Origin: Spisula solida
Lineage: Eukaryota > Mollusca > Bivalvia > Venerida > Mactridae
Direction: 5' to 3'
NCBI GenBank assembly: GCA_947247005.1
Contig: OX365954.1
Coordinates: 5,410,001-5,474,000, forward strand
Length of the DNA stretch: 64,000 bases
The notes under the pieces are model-generated. The model searched no databases. It saw nothing but the letters and a program-made list of their open reading frames with translations, and was not told the origin of the DNA. Positions 10,950-20,570 of this stretch are shown in pieces; position 1 is the stretch's first letter, and each line of letters opens with the position of its first letter. A program made the position numbers and the translations under genes.

Positions 10950-11175
10950 TTGGGAAGGGTAGTCGTGCAGAGTAACCGTTTCACTCAATGGACGACAGCG
11001 GTAGGTACGGTTTGTTATTCGCAAAAATCGATCAATACTCAAGTAAATATCGCATCAGACTTGGGTCCCATATTCCATATTAAATAATAATGAGAGCTAT
11101 GTTAATCTGGCATACTCTTTGGAATATAATTTGAAATGCATTGTATTATGTTTAAGCGATGTTTTAGGTATCATA
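10950..11175. repeat. Unit A block present three times in the array
   Basis: The block GAAGGGTAGTCGTGCAGAGT, ATGGACGACAGCG.TAGGTA, CAATACTCAAGTA.ATATCGC, ATAATGAGAGCTATGTTA occurs here, at 15863-16080 and at 18812-19045. The three copies define three units. No frame is shared. Confidence 0.8.
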
Positions 11176-11214
11176 TAATCATACAAATGTACTACTGGTT
11201 AAACACGGAAATCC

Positions 11215-12173
11215 AAATATCAAAACAAGTCATTTGGAACAATTCGAATATAAAAAAATTAAATTGCAGGTGTCGATAAGTGCCGACTGTCGGATATACC
11301 CGACATTGCTCTAATAACAAATTATTCTTTTACAAAAATTGGAACAGAAAAGGCATTCTCTTTCTAGAGCATATTTTTAACTTCAGACATAAAACATTCT
11401 ATAGCTTCGAGCAAATGGAATTTTTATATGAGATTCCAAATGGCGATTATTTGAAATACTACACTCTCATTTAAAATGTACCAAAGGAATGGAAAACACA
11501 ATTGGATAATTGTAATATGACATACGATGCACCTAACTACTTGATTGATAAAGTAAATGGGAGAACAACAATGAATAGACTATCATATAAAACATTAATC
11601 AAAAGAAAAATACCAACTAAACCAAAATACAAAATAAAATGAAGTATTAACCACCCAATTGAAGATATAGAATGGGAAAAAATCCTCACACAATCATATA
11701 ACATTACAATAGATACGAAACTAAGAGAATTTCAGTACAAATATCTAATGAACATGATACCAGACAACTCATTCCTACATAAATGTCATTTTGTCAAATC
11801 AAGTCTTAGTGATTTTTGCACCATGCATCCAGATTCAATATATCATATGTTCTTGGAATGTCATATTGTGCAAGGTTTTTGGTCGGAAGTAAAGTTATTT
11901 TTAGAAGAAAATGTTTCAAAAACTATAAATCTTACATTTCAAAATATTTCATTTTACATCATTATCAACATTAAAGATGACGATGGACCTATTGCTAATT
12001 ACATTGTTCTGCTTTCCAAATATTTTATATTTATAAACATATGCAATAAAAGAGTTCTGCTAATCCGGCAATTTAAAGAATATATTAACTATAGGAAGAA
12101 GCTTGAACACACTATAGCTATCTTCAAAGATAAAATAGAAGTCTGTAATAGAAAATGGCAAAAGATAACTTAA
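11215..12173 (+). pseudogene. LINE-2 ORF2 C-terminal part with in-frame stops
   Basis: From 11280 one frame runs to the stop at 12171-12173, broken by TAA at 11472 and TGA at 11640. It reads LFFYKNWNRKGILFLEHIF, VPKEWKTQL, KLREFQYKYLMNMIPDN.FLHK and DSIYHMFLECHIVQGFWSEV. This is the same order as in LINE-1 (WINSDILFVNDLID, EWKTKIQ, QFKYKLLHNI, NHFIITCPYMDSFW), so both belong to the same clade but are different families. A short upstream piece, QVIWNNSNIK, in another frame (near 11230) suggests a frameshift too. The first Cys pair of the C-terminal motif is eroded (SLSDFCTMH). It is inactive. Confidence 0.85.
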
Positions 12174-12236
12174 TTACCATATAAATTCTCAAAAAATCAT
12201 AACGACATACACAGAATGTTACGTAATACTACACTT

Positions 12237-13213
12237 AGTCGCAAAAGAAAGTATACATTGTTCATACTTTGACATTGTATCCTTTTGCGTTGACAGAACT
12301 AAACGAAATTTTGTATTTACAGAACTGTATGTTTATCTGACATTTTAAGATCAAACAATAACATGTCAATAAATACAATATCCCACAAATAAAGTAAACA
12401 TCGTCGGTACCTGGAAAATCAAATTAACAAAAATGTTCAATATTTTATATGTCCGTCTCCGACGTAAAATGTACGAGACATTTACGCAGTGGTGCAAATT
12501 ATGTTTATGTATGTTAAATTTGACTAGGTATATCGTCAAATTAAACAAAAACACTCAAAATAATGCAAATTTTCACTGAACACCATGATGGTTGTGATTT
12601 GTGTAAAAAACCTAGTCATTTTGCTTGGTCAAGGGGAGGTAAAGTTGTTTTTATGAGGTGCTAAGTTCTAAACCTGAATTTGGCTTTGTTGTAAACCTTT
12701 TTTTCCTTATTTATGTCTGCGTGATAAGTACATAGACTTAAACACGAACCTTATCAGCAAATCAGGCATCTAGCTGCATTAGAAAATTGACAAATGTCCG
12801 ATGAACACACCATGACAAATGTGTGGCATTAGCTCACGTTGATGTCATCATTTTTATTCTGTGTGTTACAATTACAATCGGATGTAACCAATTCGACTGA
12901 ATTGTAATGCCACATATCCAAGCTACCTATGTTGAAAATTTCAGCAAGATCAAGTTCCTATTGACCGAGCTATGGGTAAATGTATCCATGTGCACATTTG
13001 TGTTAAGTGTATGACCATTTGTGTGAATTTGATTTTTCAAGTCCCGAAGTTTTGACTCTGTCTGTGCAGTAATGTATTTGTTGACATGTTGTCGCTTGAT
13101 CTTAAAATGTCAGCTAAACATACTATTTAGTAAATATTAACATTATGACTGTTTCTGTAAACCCCCGGCGATATAATTTCATTTATGCACTATGTATACT
13201 TTCTTTTGCGACT
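12237..13213. mobile_element. Foldback-type element with about 140-bp inverted repeats, nested in LINE-2
   Basis: The left arm (12237-12375) begins AGTCGCAAAAGAAAGTATAC and contains CTGACATTTTAAGATCAA and AACATGTCAA.AAATAC. The right arm (about 13065-13213) carries the same blocks in reverse complement, ending with GTATACTTTCTTTTGCGACT. The interior of about 690 bp has no coding frame I recognise. LINE-2 3' UTR sequence lies on both sides, so this inserted after LINE-2. A target duplication is not obvious. Confidence 0.8.
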
Positions 13214-13329
13214 GAGAGTATGTAACTAATTTATATAGTTGTATGTGGATGTAATATTGTATGTATGTAATACTATGTATATGTCTTATGGAAATAAAAA
13301 CGTTAAAGATAAAAAAAATGGTTTGCCAT

Positions 13330-13600
13330 TATGAATTTTACCATCTGTTTCTTGTAAGACTTTATAATTGTTCCATGCAGTGTGTCATTTATTTTGGGGG
13401 TCAGATAACTGGCTTGGTTGACGTATCCGTTTAAATATGTTACGGATTGTACGTTCTGTATCTGACTTTTGTGAGGGGGGACTATGCGCTGTCGGCGCTT
13501 CTGTTTGACTTTGAAATGTCTATGCATTACAGTATTTAATGTAGCGTTGTTCCAAACCACCATAATTGCATGTGTTTGCGTTGCGAATAGTATCTTTAAT
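13330..13600 (-). CDS. Candidate conserved minus-strand exon (unit A copy)
   Basis: A minus-strand frame reads FATQTHAIMVVWNNATLNTV, MHRHFKVKQKRRQR, PPHKSQIQNVQSV, LNGYVNQASYLTP and INDTLHGTI. Unit C (19090-19310) keeps the same frame with VWNND.LYTV, HRQFKVTQKRRQR, PPHK..IQNVQSV and NQASYLTP. The only length change is six bases in a C run, so the frame is preserved. The KRRQR patch followed by tyrosine motifs (YLNG, YVNQ, YLTP) could be a cytoplasmic tail, but I do not recognise the family and see no membrane segment or certain splice sites. After LHG the frame runs into the LINE-2 junction. Unit C instead stops at TGA after LH. Confidence 0.32.
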
Positions 13601-15092
13601 TGGACTAAGATGGGGTCATTACTTATATGGAATACCATGGTATACGTCAAAGATAAAACAAATCGGACATAAAGGGCAGCACTGAAACTGTCTAGGGTGA
13701 TAGGCACAAAACAGAGCTGTGAACAAGTTCGCCCACACATCGCAAGGACAGCATAAAAACAACAGAGTACATGTATCTTTCTGAAAGAAACGAAGCAGCC
13801 TTATGCTGGATATTGAGTTGCTGAAGAACACATACAGCATGAACATAATGCCTTTACGGCTTGTCTCTTTTTAATACAATTGGATCGTCTACCAAATCGT
13901 GTATAATATGAGGGTAATTAACCTAGTCACAGCGTTTCTCGTAGCTCATCTGATCAACATGTTTCGCAGCTCATAATTAATGCACATGTGCACATACTAA
14001 TACATGTAGCAGCAGTTTAATGATTACGCAATAACTAAATTTGCAAATGCGGATTACTCATCCACGACTAAGAACTTATTCTATAATGATCAACATGAAT
14101 ATTTTACAAACAATATTCAGTAAATATCCGCGTTGCATTCCAACCATAATAAACGGCTCATTGGATTCAAGGGACTAAGCCATGATGGTGACATATTGAT
14201 TGGAAGATATGTGTCTCTGGGAACCTGTGGAAAAATCATTTGTCGCAATCTTCAAACAGTATCATAACGTCCTTGATTGAATGTATGTTATCAAGGTATG
14301 TGATCACATATTACTTGGAAAAACTATCATGACAGCTGATTGTCCCTCTGGAGTAATGGTGACAATGTAACAGTTTATTGTCCGATATATATAGAGCGAT
14401 AAGCAGAATGTATGGCTTTGTGATAGATAATCTTATTAAATATTACTACATGCGGGTCTAACTGATTGTTTATTGCCAATTAAAAACAATAATTAAAGAT
14501 TTCTACAGGCATCAGTAAGGGGTTTATAATGCGAATAGCTGGTGTATTGGAACTTTATGTAGTTCATGCGACACAATAACGTTTCTAGTTACCAACTAGC
14601 TTTAAACTGTTTTTCTGCAAGCGCCTAGAAACTTACAAAACTTCTGCAGATGAGGCTGTGAGCGTATTTTATAATAAATAGTCTGCAGCGAATTATTTTA
14701 TTCATTGAAAATTATAACTGCAAATGTAGTTCATAGCTTGTTAAAAACAGGTACAATGTAGCGAAGCCGGTTGTCCCAAGAAAAGTTAAGACAAATACAC
14801 CAATGCAATTGCCAAAAAACTTGTAAGGATAATAGAAATAACAGAATAACACACACCTGCCATTAAAGTCTTAAGAAAAATGTATTGCGCCAGTGCATGT
14901 CTGAGTTGAGAGTCAAAGAATGCAAGATGAACGCAACGTCGCCAAAATGAAATATCCTCGATACGTCGATATTTACGAACACCCGGTATAGCAACGTTTC
15001 CTTCTGCTATATCCATGCGTCGTGCGATGCAATGGTACGATCATATTACAACTGCCCCGTGATATCTGAGATTTGTCTGAATACCTGATTTG

Positions 15093-15420
15093 TCGGCGGC
15101 TGATGTCACAAAGGCTAAACGAAAGGATGATGACACAAATGTTTTGTCATCCAACCCTCAATGACTTTTATTACTTATAAGATTATTAAATAAAGTGATA
15201 GTTATTTTTGTTTCGATTGATAATAGTGCAGTTACCTTGTACATTCATTTTATAAGTCAATTGTTACATCCTGTTCGAAGATCAAGATAAATTGTTTATA
15301 AGCATTTCTTTGTAGTCTATACACATACATACTAACTGGACGACCTGAAATATGGGATTCCTACAACATTGCCTCCTACGACTTTATGATTCAACGGTAA
15401 TTGTGTTCTTTCAAACCATT
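15093..15420. other. Block present in unit B, absent from unit A
   Basis: Unit A reads GATTTGTCAAAACACAATTACG at about 9226. Unit B has GATTTGTC, then about 330 bases, then CAAAACATATAAAATTACG. The extra block contains a small hairpin GGATGATGACA..TGTCATCC at about 15136-15163 and no coding frame. It may be an insertion in B or a deletion in A. No target duplication is clear. Confidence 0.6.
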
Positions 15421-15772
15421 CAAAACATATAAAATTACGTTAGAAAGAATGCAACAAACATGTAATCATCAATAATAAAATTTGAGCAAGGAAAAATTTA
15501 AATCCGGGAGTGAAGCCGGGTATAGCATGCGTTGCGCTACGACGATGACTAAGCAACGTACGGTTTGTATTCACTAGTTAATTCCATCAATTTAGAATAA
15601 AAATACAGTTCTGTGTTTTATTCTAGTAACGTTAACCTTCTTGTGGTCAACGTATCAGGTTTGCTACAAGACACTTTAAATTTGTACTATTCGTTTTAAT
15701 AAAAGTATTGGACGTTCTTAAAGCCGAATTCTATTTAGAAATACATATATACTGCTTGCCATACTTGCACAT

Positions 15773-15784
15773 CCCCCCCCCCCC
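15773..15784. repeat. Poly-C tract
   Basis: Twelve C residues in a row replace the CCACCCTCG found at the homologous place in unit A (about 9595). Confidence 0.9.
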
Positions 15785-16525
15785 GTTTCCAAATAAAGCT
15801 TTTACAAGGCAGACAAATGACATAAACTTGTATGTTTTGTTTATTATTTTTTATTACAAGTCTTTGAGAAGGGTAGTCGTGCACAGTAATCGTTTCATTT
15901 AATCATTTAATGGACGACAGCGATAGGTACGGTTTGTGTTTCGCAAAAATCAATCAATACTCAGGTAGATATCGCTTCAGATTTGGGTACCATATTCCAT
16001 AAATAATAATGAGAGCTATGTTAGTCTGGTATACTCTTTTGAATTCAGTGGAAAATGCAATGTATTAGGTTTATGAAGCAATGGATTTCCTGAGTCGCAA
16101 GCTAGCTTTAAACTGTTCTTCTGCTAGTGCCTAGTAACTTCCAAACGTCTGCAGATGAGGAAGTAGGCGCATTTTATCACAAATATTTGGGAGCAAATTC
16201 TTTCAGTCATTCAGAAATGGTAGTACAGGTAGCATTTTTGTTCTATTCGTTTCAATGACATGTTGGAATTTCTTAAAGGCGAATTCTGGTAAGAAAAACA
16301 CCATTACCATACTTGCATATTTACTACCCCACTGTTTAAAGATAAAACGTTTGCACGGCAGACCAATGACATAAAATAGTGTTTTCCACCATTATGTTTT
16401 TAGTTTTATTGACTTATTGTGAAGTGTTTCAAAAACTGCTTGCACAGAACAAAACACAAACTTATGTTAACATATTTTAAATACGTGTATTGTCGATTCC
16501 ACAACAGACCATTGTAGGGGAAATA

Positions 16526-17540
16526 CGAGGGGTGTTCCAGAAATAATAGGACTTTTCTCATAACTTCTTACTCAACTCTTACATTTTAATGAAATTTATC
16601 TCATATGTGTGGAATTTCATGCTCTATATACTGATAACAACATGTTTTCGTTGTTGGTGGTGATGCTTTTACAAAGCTTTGTCATAGAAACCATGTAACG
16701 CACTAGCGGGTCACGCTGTAAATTTTTATTATTAACCATACTAAACACGGGAATATCTCAGTAACCACTGAATAAATAATATTGGCAAACTATGTGCCTT
16801 TACCTTGATGACACTGACGTGTGCATGAAAACTTACGAAGAAATCGCTGTTTGTTTATGATCACGACTGAGTAAACAAGTATATATATCCAAGCGCGTCA
16901 TGGACGAAACGACGTAAACGTCAAAAACTAGAAATCGCGCGATTGCTAAATTATGTTATAAATTGGAAAAAAACAACAATGCAAACAATTGAAGTAATTC
17001 AATAAGCAAATTGTAGTAGCATCCAGCATCTATTCGTGTTCTATTGGCACAAACTGTTCACAGACGGCGGAGGTATGAACTAACAAGTGAACACAGATCA
17101 AGTCACAGAAAAAGTAGTTTGACGTTGATAGACACCGTTCGTACACTGATAGATGCTTCAAGGTTAGCGCAATTTCTTACATCACTGTAACTCATTTTTT
17201 AGGGAATATTGGTACAGAGACAAATATAAACAATGTGAACAGTAACATCAGATCTGTTTTGAAAGTCAGGGTGTCAATATATAAAAATTACTAAGGATGT
17301 CTTTCGGTTAAAACACTGTGTTTGAAAGGCGACGTCATCATAACGTCACGGCGCGACCCGCCTCCATGGTACATGGTATATTTAATGTTTAATATATTTT
17401 TATTGTTAATCCAATTGCTTTAATATTTCGCGTGTTTGTCAATGATAGATGAAATTTTATTTACAGCAAATTAGTTTTCTAAATTTCTCATTTACCGCGT
17501 GGCTAGTAAAAAAGTCCTATTACTTCTGGAACACCCTACG
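16526..17540. mobile_element. Second mariner-type element, decayed, with inverted repeats
   Basis: The left end is CGAGGGGTGTTCCAGAAATA and the right end is the reverse complement of CGTAGGGTGTTCCAGAAGTA. Both continue ATAGGACTTTT, and both are flanked by TA (16524-16525, 17541-17542). The length of 1015 bp is shorter than a full mariner (about 1.3 kb). On the plus strand FYWHKLFTDGGG near 17037-17075 and LTLIDTVRTLIDASRLA near 17121-17172 resemble the N-terminal WHK.F.DGR and V..LI..DRR segments of mariner transposase, in different frames. Unit A lacks it (GAACAATGTTCTATACTATGCA at about 9730). Confidence 0.82.
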
Positions 17541-18406
17541 TACTATACTATTTCTAGTATTTGCTATACTATGCAAGTTAGAGACAAAAACGATATATTT
17601 TTCTGGTCACCTTTCTAGAAATTGATATATGATAACACAATCAGCTTGTTTTACATGACCAAATCATTACGTGGTTAGGCACTAGAGAGTTGATATGACA
17701 ATGGCGCTAATAAAAGCACAACCGATGTCCTTTATTCGTAGAAAACATTACACAACATAACTGTATGTGTTCTCGAGTTCTTCTGAATACAATCGCAAAT
17801 ATAGGTATATGTTTGCTCGCAGATAGTTATAATAAATCGATAGGTATATCATGTAAATGCGGGTAGTCGCGAGCTGCTGTAGAATATTAAGGTAAAGCTT
17901 AGTAGAACTCCATGTTCCTTTACCATGCCGGTGCCTGAGTTACAAAGCCCTTACCATATCCGTACGATTTTAACAACTCGTACATAAATAGTAGAATTCT
18001 AACGGTTTCTATACAATTATAGCGCCAGGTCACATCTCGTACGGCCCCGTACGATCTTCAATGATGAAATCATACGACATGCCGAACTGGCAAGGAGCTC
18101 GCACGGTGCTCGTAGGTTCGAACAACACTCGCAGGACACTCATAGGGTGTCCGTTCGATTACTACACGGTGTACTTCGTGGTCACTGAGATAGATACACC
18201 AACTCCGCATGGTCAACGTGCGATGTTTATATGATGCTCACACGAGCACCCCGGTGTCCGTACGGGTCTCTTACGACTTCAATGACAACTCGCTAGCTCA
18301 GTGAAACATTTTCATTCCTCTGTTCACAAAAGTCAGACAACTAAATTCAACTAGAAAAGAGATAACGTTATGAAAAAATATATAGTAGTGTTAACAATGT
18401 ACTAAC

Positions 18407-18419
18407 CTGGTGCCGTCAT
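18407..18419 (-). CDS. Candidate mini-exon: start codon plus splice donor (unit C)
   Basis: ATGACGGCACCAG followed by GTTAGTA on the minus strand. It is the counterpart of 10546-10558, with the donor slightly weaker than in unit A. The flanks AACAATGTACT.ACCTGG and GTCATGATG are conserved on both sides. If real, this gene would read leftward towards the exon candidate at 13330-13600. Confidence 0.22.
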
Positions 18420-19089
18420 GATGCGTATTTATGGTGTCAAACAATTGTATATAAAAATATCTCAGCTTCAAGCATGTCCAGTATTTTTATGTCCTACAGG
18501 TACTAGTATACAATGAAAGTATATTGCATTTTTTCACTTCAAGTGTTTCTCTATGGATTCTCCGTCAACCTCTATAAGTTAACAGGAGAAAAATACGTTG
18601 TTTAGCTTATTGCACACCGTTTTAGAATACGACTCACACCAAATTCAATTATAAAATAATAACATCCAAATACGTTCGTTACACGCTTAACAATATATCA
18701 ATAATAAATGAACATTTTAAATTAGTATTGGATGAGTTTATTTAGCCGTTTACGTTCAATCGATGGTGATAATAATTTTAGGCGACAGAACTACATGATT
18801 GCAAACCTATGAGAAGGGTAGTCGTGCAGAGTAACCGTTTCACTTAATGGACGACAGCGATAGGTATGGTTTGTTATTCGCAGAAATCAATCAATACTCA
18901 AGTAGATATCGCTTCAGACTTCGGTACATGTACCATATTTCATAAATAATTATGAGAGTTATGATAATCTGGTATACTGTTCTGAATGCAATTGAAAATG
19001 CATTGCATTATGTTTATGCGATGTTTTAGATACTATATATTTTACAATGATGAATCACCTATTTGTTTCTCGTAAGAATTCATAATTGT

Positions 19090-19310
19090 TCAATGCAGTA
19101 TGTCATTCATTGTGGGGGGGGGGGTCAGATAACTGGCTTGGTTGACGCATCCGTTTAAGGGGGTTACGGATTGTACGTTCTGTATCGGAAGTTTGTGAGG
19201 GGGGAGCTGACGCTGTCGGCGCTTCTGTGTGACTTTGAATTGTCTATGTATTACAGTATATAATTTATCATTGTTCCAAACCATCAGAATTGCACGTGTT
19301 TGTGTTGCGA
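19090..19310 (-). CDS. Candidate conserved minus-strand exon (unit C copy)
   Basis: Counterpart of the unit A exon at 13330-13600: the frame reads ELTISFATQTRAILMVWNN, LYTVIHRQFKVTQKRRQR, LPPHKLPIQNVQSV and GCVNQASYLTP, then a TGA after NDILH. Conserved positions include WNN, HR.FKV, QKRRQR, PPHK, IQNVQSVT and NQASYLTP. Many differences between the two copies change amino acids while the frame is held, which is compatible with relaxed or diversifying evolution, or with a pseudogene. An 11-base G run (19114-19124 on the plus strand) adds two prolines. No function can be assigned. Confidence 0.3.
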
Positions 19311-19570
19311 ATGATATCGTTAACTCGATTTAGATTTTTCGCCCAGAAAGAGTACCATTGTAAATGTAAAAAGATAATAACAAATCTGACATGGAAGGTA
19401 GGTTTGGAGGCACAAACCAGAGCTGAACGAGGACGTCCACACATCACAAGGGGACAGCATACAAAGCAAAATTAATATAAGTCTGTGCCTTTCTGAAAGA
19501 AACGAAGTAGCCTTGTGTTGACAATGATTTTGCAGAATGACACATACAGAATGTTCACAGTTTAACTTAA

Positions 19571-20482
19571 AGGTACAGTGACAAAATATTTCTATGTTCG
19601 TTTACAAATACAGTTAACGTGGACAATGCATACATAAAGGGTTTATTTTATGTCACTGGGGGCTAAACGTTTTGCGGTGCACCAAACCACACACCTACCT
19701 CACGGACAAAAGTGTAAATAAAAGTGACCAAGCATATTATGCCCCCTAGCCATCTACAGATTATAAATGTATGTAAAACAATAAAACAGTTTATTTAATG
19801 CTAACTGATGAGATATGGAGTTCTATCAGTGAAATAAAACCTATATCAGTCACTGGTTATCACCTACAATGTGACTGATATAAGCTCCGCCCCCTCACAG
19901 GGACTACTTTAATTTACCAAAATCTCAACACTAAAATGTCTGTAACTTTTTTATTACTGAACGGAAACATGTCATGTGGGTGTTTTTATTCTTAGTTAGA
20001 CCATTTCCTACAAGTTGGTGTATGATTTAATGCAAAATTCTCAAAAAAGTCGTTTTCACCTATTCACCATAATCCAAGATGGCGGATTTTGAAGTGAAAA
20101 ATATTAATTGAATAACATATTCATACGTAGCCTAACCACAGTGGTAATTTGGCATAAATAGTACCAGTTTTGACACCATAAAAGCATTAAATAAATAGAA
20201 TATTTGTTTGTTTTGATTGAATATGGTTAATATCTCATCTTGTAGTGATAAAATTTTAATATTTTCACTCGCGCTACGCGCTCTTGAAAATATTGAATTT
20301 TATCACTACACGATGAGATATAAACCATATTCAATCTAAACAAACAAATATCTTCTATATATCAACAGAAATCATTTAGTAGAACAGCACAATGACCTAT
20401 CTATCAGAAATCAGAGCAACAAGAGAGCAATTTTACATTTGATGGCAAGAATTTTATAAGAACAGAGGAACATAGCATGCCT
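19571..20482. mobile_element. TTAA-flanked insertion in unit C containing a large hairpin
   Basis: The 912-bp insert is bounded by TTAA on both sides (19567-19570, 20483-20486), with ends AGGTACAGTG and the complement of AGGCATGCTA. Unit A at about 13843-13855 (CATACAGCATGAACATAATGCCTTTACGG) has no such insert. Inside, 20200-20351 forms a near-perfect hairpin. No coding frame is seen. TTAA target duplications are characteristic of piggyBac-type transposition, but the end sequence AGG does not match canonical piggyBac ends, so the family is left open. Confidence 0.65.
20200..20351. repeat. Large hairpin with CTCGCGCTACGCGCTC loop
   Basis: The left arm (20200-20267: ATATTTGTTTG, TTGAATATGGTT, ATATCTCATC, GTAGTGATAAAATT, AATATTTTCA) pairs with the right arm (20284-20351) with few mismatches. 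The tip is itself palindromic (GCGCTACGCGC). Hairpins of this kind are repeated widely in bivalve genomes. Confidence 0.9.
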
Positions 20483-20570
20483 TTAAGACTGGTCCCTTTA
20501 ACGTTAACGTGGGCCGTCTACCAAATCGTGTATACTCTGTGGGTATTTAACCGAGGTAATACAGTGAGTT

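Larger units (their letters stand above)
11195..13316 (+). mobile_element. Second 5'-truncated L1/Tx1 LINE (LINE-2), split by a foldback element
   Basis: Only the last part of ORF2 and the 3' end remain. The homologous place in unit C (about 19030-19060, after GATGTTTTAGATACTATATA) is uninterrupted, which makes this an insertion in unit A. The 3' end is GGAAATAAAAACGTTAAAGATAAAAAAAA at about 13288-13316. The 3' UTR is interrupted at 12237-13213 by a separate inverted-repeat element. The exact 5' boundary is uncertain by 20 bases or so. Confidence 0.82.
3255..13944. repeat. Tandem segmental duplication, unit A
   Basis: Sequence from about 3255 matches sequence from about 13945 block by block: CTCATAATTAA..TGCACATGTG, AAACGGCTCAT, GACTAAGCCATGATGGTGACAT, TTTAAACTGTTTTTCTGCA, GCATGTCTGAGTTGAGAGTC, AGCAACGTACGGTTTGTATT. 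It continues through matches to 17.7-19.3 kb. Unit A is interrupted by two LINE insertions (4249-9017 and about 11195-13316). Without them it would be about 3.8 kb. No block of certain coding sequence is conserved over the unit, except possibly the exon entries at 10546-10558 and 13330-13600. Similarity by eye is high with scattered substitutions and small indels. Confidence 0.85.
13945..16090. repeat. Tandem segmental duplication, unit B (internally deleted)
   Basis: It matches unit A from its start (GTAGCTCATCTGATCAACATG..CTCATAATTAA) through the GCATGTCTGAGTTGAG and TTTAAATTTGTACTATTCG blocks to about 15840. It then jumps to the unit A block at 10950 (here 15863-16080). The middle, including the GC-richer block and the ATG mini-exon, is missing, as is the minus-strand exon. 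It carries a 330-bp stretch not in A. Confidence 0.75.
16091..20570. repeat. Tandem segmental duplication, unit C (internally deleted, carries two inserted elements)
   Basis: It starts with a copy of the AGCTTTAAACTGTTCTTCTGC block (16103; matches 3980 and 14600), then jumps to the block near 9500 of unit A (TTCGTTTCAAT..GGCGAATTC at about 16240). It then follows unit A through the GC-richer block (18050-18300), the ATG mini-exon, the 10950 block and the minus-strand exon. It ends with GTCTACCAAATCGTGTATA (20516), which matches 13889 at the end of unit A. Beyond about 20570 the similarity stops. Confidence 0.78.
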
